From assembly GCA_030524715.1 (NCBI GenBank), contig JAUNGB010000060.1, forward strand, positions 1 through 32,944: a stretch of DNA of 32,944 nucleotides. Reading direction: 5' to 3'. The translations under genes and the position numbers were made by a program. This document shows positions 8,668 through 16,400 of this stretch, in pieces (the stretch's first letter is position 1; each line of letters starts with the position of its first letter). Source of the stretch: Eubacteriales bacterium (GTDB taxonomy: Bacteria > Bacillota > Clostridia > Lachnospirales > Lachnospiraceae). The notes under the pieces are model-generated. The model was not told the origin of the DNA and made no database searches. It saw only the letters and a program-made list of their open reading frames with translations.

Positions 8668-9615
8668 TCAGTTTTGCCGCTTCATTTTTCTTTTCAGCCG
8701 GAGAGATTCCCGCTTCTGACGGATTTCCTCCACCTCTTCTGTCCCTATAAGCTTTATTGTCTTTACCGCATAAAAATTTTCGTCCTCACTCTTGCGTATT
8801 CTGACCTTTCCTTTTACGTAGCCATGCTCCGCACATACGGAAACACTGTAATAATTCTTGGAATTATTGGTAAACCAACGGATCTTCCTCTTTGCCGGAC
8901 AGCCGCACAAGGGACAGCGAGTGCTGGTAACCTCTCTGTCTTTCATTACCTTTTCTTTATTTACAAACTCTCTGGAAACATATTTATCATAGGTGGGATA
9001 GGAAATATGGATCTCATCCCTTTTCCTTTTGGGATTCTGATAAACATCTATAGAAGAATTGGGGAATATCCAGGAAGGCTCGATTTTCGTAAGCACCTGC
9101 GCCGTATAATATGCGTCCGCCAGCGCCCTGTGAAAACCAAGCGTCTTCTCAATTCCCAAATAGTCAATGGCAAATTCCAGGGATCTTCGTGTTTTCCTGT
9201 CCTCATAACGGATGCTGAATAATTTCTGTACATCATAATAAGTGACAGGACCGGGAAGCAAAGACAATATCCCATAATAATTCATATTTCTCTGGAGCTC
9301 CATTACATCCTGATTTCCCCATGTAAAAAAAATCCATTCTTCCCCGCACCAGTCCATAAATTCCTCTGCCGCCCGGGTAAAAGGAATCCCTTTCGCAAGG
9401 TCCTTATAATCCACATGAATCACATCATGAATACTGTCATGGATCCAGTTATACACCTTAGGCTTAATCAGTGTCTGGAAGTTATCCACAATCTCCATGT
9501 CTTCATTCAGCTTTACCGCGCCGATCTCTATAATCTCAAAGGGCAGACGGGCATTCGTATGTCTCTTTCCTGACGGGCTTTGGTTCCATTCCAAATCAAA
9601 GACAATATAATTCAT
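8668..9615 (-). CDS. DEDDh 3'-5' exonuclease with C-terminal zinc-ribbon-like segment
   Basis: A 315-residue protein of the RNase T/DNA polymerase III epsilon exonuclease superfamily. FDLEW gives the first acidic pair (Asp7, Glu9), WGNQDVMEL the second Asp, and GFHRALADA the His and last Asp of the DEDDh set. After the nuclease domain (about 1-180) comes RCPLCGCPAKRK and a later Cys/His (SVCAEHGY), probably a metal-binding module, then a basic tail. The natural substrate is unknown; KapD-like and other family members act on RNA or DNA 3' ends. The ATG overlaps the stop of the nucleoside hydrolase gene by four bases (ATGA), so the two are probably translationally coupled. Beyond the stop the minus strand is purine-rich and repetitive (8553-8667). 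Confidence 0.85.
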   Translation of the reverse strand: MNYIVFDLEWNQSPSGKRHTNARLPFEIIEIGAVKLNEDMEIVDNFQTLIKPKVYNWIHDSIHDVIHVDYKDLAKGIPFTRAAEEFMDWCGEEWIFFTWGNQDVMELQRNMNYYGILSLLPGPVTYYDVQKLFSIRYEDRKTRRSLEFAIDYLGIEKTLGFHRALADAYYTAQVLTKIEPSWIFPNSSIDVYQNPKRKRDEIHISYPTYDKYVSREFVNKEKVMKDREVTSTRCPLCGCPAKRKIRWFTNNSKNYYSVSVCAEHGYVKGKVRIRKSEDENFYAVKTIKLIGTEEVEEIRQKRESLRLKRKMKRQN

Positions 9616-10595
9616 TGATCCAAACCTTCTTTTTTGCCATATAAAGCCTCTCCAAGCTCATATAAAGCCGTGATCAGATATTCCTGAAATTTGCTCTTAT
9701 CCGCGTCCATCAGCACAAAAGAGTCCAGTTCTCCCTCTTCATGCTTCCACCAGCGGAAATCGCACAGGGTGGCTCCTCTGGAAATTCCTTCTGAACAGTC
9801 CACATCCAGTATTGCCGGTTTTACTGTAAAAATCTCCGGATGGATAAGATACATATACGGCACAACATCATGGATACTGATCTCCCCCCTGTATTTGCTG
9901 GAAGTATTCTCCAGAGAAAAGCCCGCCATATCGCCGCAGGCCTTTGCCACTTTGTCTCCTGACTGACACAGCTTCGCCACCTGTCTTCTTGTAAGCGTGC
10001 ACTTCATTGTGGCATCCAGCCCGCACATTACCAACGGAACTCCCGAATGAAATACTATTTTGGCGGCTTCCGGATCCGTATAACTGTTAAATTCCGCACA
10101 GGGGGTTATATTTCCTCCGCAGGCAGCTCCGCCCATAAAAACAATTTCCCGGATTTTTCCTTTTACCTCCGGAAAAAGCTTCAGCAGCATAGCAAGGTTT
10201 GTCAGGGGTCCGGTGGCAACTAACGTGATCTTTTCATTTCCGGGAAGAGCCGACAGAATATTTCTGAGATACATAACTGCGTGCTCTTCTTCTGCACAGC
10301 GTGAAGATACAGGAAGGACGCAATGGCCAAGTCCTGTTTCTCCATGGGTTCTCTCTGCATAGACAGGAACCCGGGTGATCGGCTCTGCCATTCCCCTGGC
10401 CACAGGAATATCCAGCTTATAAAAATCAACTAAATTCAATGCATTCCGCGTCACCTTCTCTATCGATTGGTTTCCGCTGACTGTTGTAATTGCCAGCAGC
10501 TCAAAAGCCTCCTGATGAGCGGCTGCAAAAGCCAGAGCCACTGCGTCATCTACGCCGGGGTCACAATCCATTATAATCTTTCTCTTCATTGTCAT
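9612..10595 (-). CDS. Inosine-uridine preferring nucleoside hydrolase family protein
   Basis: A 327-residue cytoplasmic N-ribohydrolase releasing a base from ribonucleosides for salvage. The N-terminal DCDPGVDDAVAL carries the Asp cluster that binds Ca2+ and ribose. VATGPLTNLAML, FMGGAACGGN and EFNSYTDPEAAKIVF are family landmarks, and SIHDVVPYMYLIHPE supplies the late His-Asp pair. The start was chosen at the ATG of MTMKRKIIMD, with GAGGAAA upstream, rather than an in-frame ATG 66 bases earlier. Its stop overlaps the exonuclease start, so the two form an operon. Base specificity cannot be read from sequence. Confidence 0.92.
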   Translation of the reverse strand: MTMKRKIIMDCDPGVDDAVALAFAAAHQEAFELLAITTVSGNQSIEKVTRNALNLVDFYKLDIPVARGMAEPITRVPVYAERTHGETGLGHCVLPVSSRCAEEEHAVMYLRNILSALPGNEKITLVATGPLTNLAMLLKLFPEVKGKIREIVFMGGAACGGNITPCAEFNSYTDPEAAKIVFHSGVPLVMCGLDATMKCTLTRRQVAKLCQSGDKVAKACGDMAGFSLENTSSKYRGEISIHDVVPYMYLIHPEIFTVKPAILDVDCSEGISRGATLCDFRWWKHEEGELDSFVLMDADKSKFQEYLITALYELGEALYGKKEGLDQ

Positions 10596-10701
10596 GGGTA
10601 TTTCCTCGTTTTCATTCTCTTTTCTGTTGTCCGTAAAGCGGACATGGATAAATAAACACATTTTGCCTTCAGAGATTTTAACCTTAATCAGTAAGAAGTC
10701 C

Positions 10702-10721
10702 CCCGCCTCTTAAATGGCGGG
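10702..10721. other. GC-rich hairpin upstream of the nucleoside hydrolase
   Basis: CCCGCC and GGCGGG form a 6-base stem with an 8-base AT-rich loop. There is no T-run on either strand, so it is not a standard terminator. On minus it resembles the GGCGGGAGTC core of the dispersed repeat and may be a relic of it. Confidence 0.4.
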
Positions 10722-10776
10722 CGCATGTTATATCTAGTATAGCAGACCTTCCCTGCTCTTTCAATACAACGGGCAT

Positions 10777-10802
10777 AAAAAACCGGCAGCCAAAGCTGCC
10801 GG
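10777..10802 (-). terminator. Intrinsic terminator of htrA
   Basis: On the minus strand CCGGCAGC-TTTG-GCTGCCGG is followed by TTTTTTATG. It lies about 100 bases past the htrA stop. On plus the hairpin is followed by only TCCCTTTTTG, so it works best for the minus strand. Confidence 0.85.
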
Positions 10803-10906
10803 TCCCTTTTTGAATCCTTTGTTGTTCCTTTATTGCTCTTTTATTATTCCTTTATCCTGCTGTCCTGCCTTATTACCACCCTTCTCATTAATTAATCTAA
10901 ATTTTT

Positions 10907-12397
10907 TTACTGCCACTGCTCAAAAAATTCCCGGATATCCCGTCCTTCTTCGCTGTTTTCCCAATCGTCAAAGAGATTGTCTGAATCCTCTTCCTCGTCG
11001 GCGTCGCTGTTATCTTCACTGCTGCCGTCGTCCTGTCTGTCATCTTTGTTTTCATCTTTGCCGTCATCTTTACTATCGTCCCTTTTATCTTCCTGCTCAT
11101 CAGCATTGGTGTTTTCCCCAAGGGTTACAGTTGCAGTTGCTTCCTTGTAGCCTTCTCCGTCCATAACCTCCATGGTAACCTCAATCTCTTCGCCTGGTTC
11201 ATAATAAGTAAGTAAATCTACTAAATCCTCAATGGTACGAACTCTCTTTCCGTCAAAGTATGTGATTACGGAATTTTTCTTAATACCGGCATCCTCAGCA
11301 GCTCCGCCTTCTGTTACCTCTACTACGAATACGCCTTCCGGAATTCCGTATGCTTCAGTAACATCATCGCTTACTGATCTTCCCTGGATTCCCAGGATAC
11401 CGTGGTCTGCATCCTCCAGTTTTTCTCTTGGCTCTTCATTCATCAGGTTTTCCAGAATATCCGCTACGTCTGTGATAGCAATGGCATATCCCATACCTTC
11501 TACCTCTGTGGAAGCAAGCTTCGCGGAGTTAATTCCAACAACCTCTCCATCCATGTTCAAAAGTGCACCGCCGCTGTTTCCGGGATTGATGGCTGCGTCT
11601 GTCTGGATCAGGTTTACACCGTCGTCTTCCTCTAAATCCTCTTCGCTGAGAACGCTTCCGTCAAGCCTGCGGTTCTTTGCGCTTACAATACCTGTTGTTA
11701 CGGACTGGCCGTATCCGAGGGCGTTACCGATAGCAACTACCTGCTCTCCAACCTTCAGATCATCAGAGTTTCCGATAGACGCGATAGAAATCGCATCCAT
11801 GGTATCATCCGAAATATCATCCAGCGGAACAGATACAACAGCCAGATCCTTGTCTTCATCGAAGCCTCTTACCGTTGCTTCACATGCATTTCCGTCAATA
11901 AAGGAAACAGACAACGTATCCGCATCTTCTACAACATGATAATTGGTCGCGATCAAAAGATAGTCGTCATTCTTTCCGATAATAATACCGGAACCGCTGC
12001 CTTCTACCTCCTGCTCTTGCTGCTGAGGCGCATAGCCGTAACCTCCGTATTGGAAAAATCCGTAATAATCCTGAATTTCCTGTACTGTCTTTGTAGTAAT
12101 GGAAACAACCGACGGCATAGCCTCTTCCACGATATCAGACACATCCAGACTGCCTTTTACCGTTGTTTCAGATTTATCTTCGTCATCTGACTTAGATTCG
12201 GATTTCGTAAGAGTTAATTCAGTCCCATTATTCACTGCTGCTTCCACTGTGGACGGCTGATTCCAGCCGTTTAACCGGTTGACTCCCTCAAAAGCTCCGG
12301 CAGCGACGCCTCCGGCCAATGCTGCGCATAAGCTGATCGTCAAACCTTTCTTTGCAATCTTTCTAACCTGTTCATTCTTATTATCTCTATTTTTCAT
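10907..12397 (-). CDS. HtrA/DegP-like membrane-anchored serine protease
   Basis: A 496-residue envelope quality-control protease. A short cytoplasmic N-terminus is followed by one membrane segment (GLTISLCAALAGGVAAGAF, about residues 18-36). The trypsin-like domain has its triad at His154 (ATNYHVVED), Asp184 (DKDLAVV) and Ser275 (NPGNSGGAL). One PDZ domain follows (about 340-425), then a tail of about 50 residues that is almost entirely Asp/Glu/Lys/Ser. The ATG was chosen because AGGGAGGG precedes it; the longer frame upstream has no ribosome binding site. It is monocistronic, ended by the terminator at 10777-10802. Regulation is not evident; no CssR-type box was recognised. Confidence 0.93.
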   Translation of the reverse strand: MKNRDNKNEQVRKIAKKGLTISLCAALAGGVAAGAFEGVNRLNGWNQPSTVEAAVNNGTELTLTKSESKSDDEDKSETTVKGSLDVSDIVEEAMPSVVSITTKTVQEIQDYYGFFQYGGYGYAPQQQEQEVEGSGSGIIIGKNDDYLLIATNYHVVEDADTLSVSFIDGNACEATVRGFDEDKDLAVVSVPLDDISDDTMDAISIASIGNSDDLKVGEQVVAIGNALGYGQSVTTGIVSAKNRRLDGSVLSEEDLEEDDGVNLIQTDAAINPGNSGGALLNMDGEVVGINSAKLASTEVEGMGYAIAITDVADILENLMNEEPREKLEDADHGILGIQGRSVSDDVTEAYGIPEGVFVVEVTEGGAAEDAGIKKNSVITYFDGKRVRTIEDLVDLLTYYEPGEEIEVTMEVMDGEGYKEATATVTLGENTNADEQEDKRDDSKDDGKDENKDDRQDDGSSEDNSDADEEEDSDNLFDDWENSEEGRDIREFFEQWQ

Positions 12398-12544
12398 AAT
12401 CCAATCCCTCCCTGGATTTCTTTTTTCCTTTTGATGTTTGTAGTATAGGAAATATTTGTGTTCACTTTGTGGGAAAATTGTGTTTAATTTGTTAAAACGG
12501 GAATCTGCATTCAATCAACACAAATTCCCGTCCTCTTATACATC

Positions 12545-12730
12545 TCAGTCTTTCTTTTCCAAAAGCTTCTTTGTTAATTTCTTAACCTTTTTCTTACATT
12601 TACCGCAGCCTTTTCCGGCTTTGGTAGCTTTTTTCACTTCCCTAAATGAAGCGGCCCCGTTTTTTACTGCATCTGCCACATCGCCCTTTGTCACATGATA
12701 GCATGGACAGATAACCTTGTCGCGGTTCAT
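12545..12730 (-). CDS. Bfd-like [2Fe-2S] ferredoxin
   Basis: A 61-residue protein with the BFD-like (2Fe-2S)-binding pattern: CPC at Cys8 and Cys10 and CGKC at Cys42 and Cys45, followed by a strongly basic Lys-rich tail. Family knowledge: Bfd binds bacterioferritin and passes electrons to its heme to release stored iron. Here it begins two bases after the ferritin stop, in the same operon. The neighbouring ferritin is of the non-heme type, so the electron route would differ from that of E. coli Bfd. The partnership is inferred from position. Other BFD-like domains serve unrelated oxidoreductases. Confidence 0.8.
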   Translation of the reverse strand: MNRDKVICPCYHVTKGDVADAVKNGAASFREVKKATKAGKGCGKCKKKVKKLTKKLLEKKD

Positions 12731-12732
12731 AA

Positions 12733-13245
12733 TTATAATACCAGGGAAGGAGCCGTATATACTCTTGCGCCCAGTTCGTTGTCAAGCATGTACAGGCTCT
12801 TCGGATCATCTCCGAACAGCTCATATTTCTTTACAAGATTGTCCGCGTTTGTTTCTTCTTCGCCCTGCTCCTTCACAAACCAGTCTAAGAACTGCATAGT
12901 GCGAAAATCCTTTACAGAATATGCCGCATCATAAATATTATGTATCAGGCTTGTAACATACTGTTCATGCTTTAAGCCCTCTGCCAGAACAGCCTTAGCG
13001 CTTTCTAATTCTACTCCCGGCTTCTCAATAGCGCCCAATTCTACTTTCTCGCCGTTATTCTGTAAATACTGGATAAACAGCAGCGCATGGTCGCGCTCCT
13101 CCTGCGCCTGGATCTTATACCAGTTTCCGAATCCGTCTAACCCCTTATCATAATAGAAATTAGAAAAATCCAGATAAAGATATGCGGAATAAAATTCCTT
13201 ATTAACCTGTTCATTCAACAGCTCTACTACTTTTTTGTCTAACAT
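12733..13245 (-). CDS. ftnA: Non-heme ferritin
   Basis: A 170-residue iron-storage protein assembling as a 24-mer shell. The ferroxidase ligands are in the expected places: Glu17 (NKEFYSAYLY), Tyr24, Glu49/Glu50 and His53 (QEERDHALLF), with further acidic residues in the third and fourth helices (KEQGEEETNADNLV). No Met corresponding to bacterioferritin heme ligation is apparent at the usual place. The ATG has a CGGAGGA site. It heads a two-gene operon with the Bfd-like ferredoxin downstream. A promoter is proposed at 13310-13338. Confidence 0.95.
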   Translation of the reverse strand: MLDKKVVELLNEQVNKEFYSAYLYLDFSNFYYDKGLDGFGNWYKIQAQEERDHALLFIQYLQNNGEKVELGAIEKPGVELESAKAVLAEGLKHEQYVTSLIHNIYDAAYSVKDFRTMQFLDWFVKEQGEEETNADNLVKKYELFGDDPKSLYMLDNELGARVYTAPSLVL

Positions 13246-13309
13246 GATGATTCCTCCGTTTCCTTTATTGATCGTAAGTCAAAAGCCATAAACAATGTTC
13301 ACTGTAGTA

Positions 13310-13338
13310 AGTATAGCGAATAATGCATCAAAGCGCAA
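13310..13338 (-). promoter_or_regulatory. Likely promoter of the ferritin operon
   Basis: On minus TTGCGC (13333-13338), a 17-base spacer and TATACT (13310-13315). The -10 box is good and the -35 weak. The start would be about 65 bases before the ferritin ATG. I did not recognise a Fur or PerR box here. Confidence 0.4.
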
Positions 13339-13424
13339 GAATTTCCCCAAAAAAACTTGCCGTTTAAAAATTTCAGGGTTACTGTAAAGCATTCATGATA
13401 CGTGATGTTTTCTTGTAAATAATA

Positions 13425-13433
13425 TGGTATAAT
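13425..13433 (+). promoter_or_regulatory. Extended -10 promoter of the ATPase/HEPN operon
   Basis: TGGTATAAT holds a perfect TATAAT (13428-13433) with the TGn extension, about 49 bases before the ATG. No good -35 hexamer lies 16-18 bases upstream. An AGGAG site at 13470-13474 precedes the ATG by 7 bases. Confidence 0.65.
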
Positions 13434-13481
13434 TAGGAAGCACCCCTTTGATAAGGAAATAAAATATACAGGAGAAAATAT

Positions 13482-16400
13482 ATGCATGATGTAAATTCTA
13501 TTACAGATTTACGAGAACAGCTCCATTCACTGAGCGGAATGTATAGCGATCTGAATCAGCTTTTGGAACAATTAAAAGCAGTATTGGACGATCAAAAATT
13601 TATACCTGAGCTTCTCAATAAATCTCTTCATGAAAAAATGGATCTTATTATTTCTTCACAAAGAGCATTTATCGTAAGATATCACATTCTTCAAATAGGC
13701 CGCTTGCCAAACGATATCCCTTCCATAGATCAAAAAATCGAAGAACAGTACAGGTTTCTTACGGAAAAGAAAAAATTTAACGATATCATCAGTTTTATAA
13801 TGGGGCTCCATTCAGACCAGGCTGACATTGAAAATGATCTGTCGCATGAAAAAGAATTCCTGAAAAGTTACGATACGTCTTCAAAGTCAGTTGAGGAATG
13901 TGAGGAAGCCTTAGAAAAGTATTTTCTTTTGAAAAATGCGTTTGAAGAAAATGACCCCCGCCAGAAATTTATGCTGATCATGGAAAAGCTTGGCAGCCTG
14001 TTTAGTATACCTATTACTTACGGACTTAATACCAATGCGATTTATTATTCTGCGGACAATGGGAAAGACTCCTCCCGGCCGGCAGTAAACTCATCTGAAG
14101 AGGAAGCTATGGAGAAAGAATGCGTTTCTCCGGCTGAGAAATCCGAAATTTCTTTACAGGATCCTGTCTCAGAAAAGAGCGTAACGGAAGACTGGAGCGA
14201 TCTGGGAATTTCCGATAAAGCTTCTGTCGTTTACAGTGTGGATAATAATGCTCTGCATGTACAGGTTGCCCGCCGCCAGAAGAAATTCAATACGGGCAGC
14301 TTCAGAAACGAGCTTTATTCCCAGTCATACGGTATGGAAAAAATGCATCTCTTAAAAAAAGCCTATGAACTGTGGGGAATCACGGCTGAGACAGTTGCCT
14401 GTATGGCACACTATGATGATGTTGAACCGCTCCGGATCGCGGCTGATAAATTAGTCCAATCCGGATATTTTAAGAAGTATATATTAGAGGAAAGCCAGCA
14501 TACTCACTATGAACCGCTCTATGTATTAACCCCTAACGGCGCGAAAGCGTTTACCAACAGGGAGGCTTGCGCCGTACTTAACCGGGAGCCTGTAAAAAAT
14601 GACTCACGTGCCAATGAGCTCCGGGATACTGCCGCTTCTGTACTGGTTAGGATTTTAGCGGGCAGATCTCATAATTTAATGCGCTCTATCTGCAATAACG
14701 CAGCCTGTAAAAACAGAATATTACATTTGAGTGAAAACGGAGCAATCAACATTTACCCCGTTGTTGGAGGCCGCAAATACGCATTTATCACCATTATCAG
14801 CAACGAACTCCGTTCATTTACAGATCTTTATCATACTATTCTTGATAATCTGGATGATATGGAAATTATTATTGCCATGGGCATGGACAAAGCTCATGCA
14901 AGAGCGCTTGGCTTATGGATCAAAAATATTGTCAACAGCAAAAACTATACGAAACAGATACTTTATTACAATATCGAAGAACAAAAATACCATTCTTCAG
15001 ACGACGACACAGAAATCGATCCCGCCATGGATTACGCGGCTTCTGTAATTTCTCCTGCTGCTGAAGCAGATGAAGTTACCACGACTATCTCTGATGCTAA
15101 CACTTATTCAAATTCCGACACGATCTTTGATATTGCCTCAGATGCTGATGTCAGCTCAGACTCCGGCGCGGATACCGGACCTAAGATTGCCTCTGAGTTA
15201 ATTATTAATGATGCTTTTACAAAAACAAATACGCCCTTAAAGCTCTTGCCCCCAAAGCCGGCGGCTTTTGCAGCAGCTTCTGATTTTGAAGCATATACCG
15301 CTAAATACCTGCAGATGCTTATTACGGATAACTTTTACTGTGCATGTGCGTACGTAAATGCATTATCTTTAAAATATACGGATTTTGGGTCTGTGTATCA
15401 GCAGTTGGCTTATGCCTTGAACGATCCTATGGCAAATTGCAATTATACATCAGACTGCTTATTTTCAATTTATTTTTCAAAAGATCAGCAGATTTCTGAG
15501 TATTATGTAATATCCGCCGTAATCAGAAACTATTTTCTGGATCATTGCAGCTACGACTATTCTGTGCAGATGCTCCAGGGCGCGATTTCAGGTTTTGATC
15601 TGTTATCAAAAAATACTGCTTTAAACCGGGCGATCTATTCCCTTCAGAAGTTTAAAGCCACCTATCACCGGGGCATGGATTATTATGCCGATTACAGGCA
15701 GAAAAAGCGTGAAACCTTTGAAATGACCATCAGGAAGATCTGCCATGAAGCAAAAGTCTATTATGATAATTACTGCTGCGGCAAAGAAACCGGGTTTCAC
15801 CGGCGTATGATCGAAACCAATAAGATCATCTATGCCGAAGGAACTGAAATTGCAGCATATCTGGAAGCGGTAAAGGATGACAATCGTGATTTCCTTGCGC
15901 TTATGACGGATTTTCTCTCTTCCACTTACATTAAAGACAGTATGGATATTATTTCGGCAAATATTGATTCGGAAAAAATTGAAAAAGTAATTGATACCGC
16001 CTGGGAAGAGGCAGGAAACCGAATGGATCGCAAAATTAAAACTTCAGATTTAATGGGCAGCTATCGTATGCATGTCTTTAAGCAAATCCGGAAGATGGTC
16101 GCCGTTCTCTGTGATTATGTTTCCCTGGTGGGAAATGCAGCGATCGATGATGATGATTCTGGTTTCATAGCATACAGGAGAGAAAAGGCAGGTCTTTCTG
16201 AAGATATTACAGAAGCCATTCATTATCTGGATCAGAACGTCCTGTCCACACTGGAAGAGCATTCCGGCCAAAGAGTCCTTCGCTATACTTTGACGGATTT
16301 GCTTTCACGTTTAGACGGTACATATAACGACAATGACGATCAGTATTTCTATATGGGATTTCTGCAAAACGATAAAGTTCTTTTGGATGAAGACTATTTG

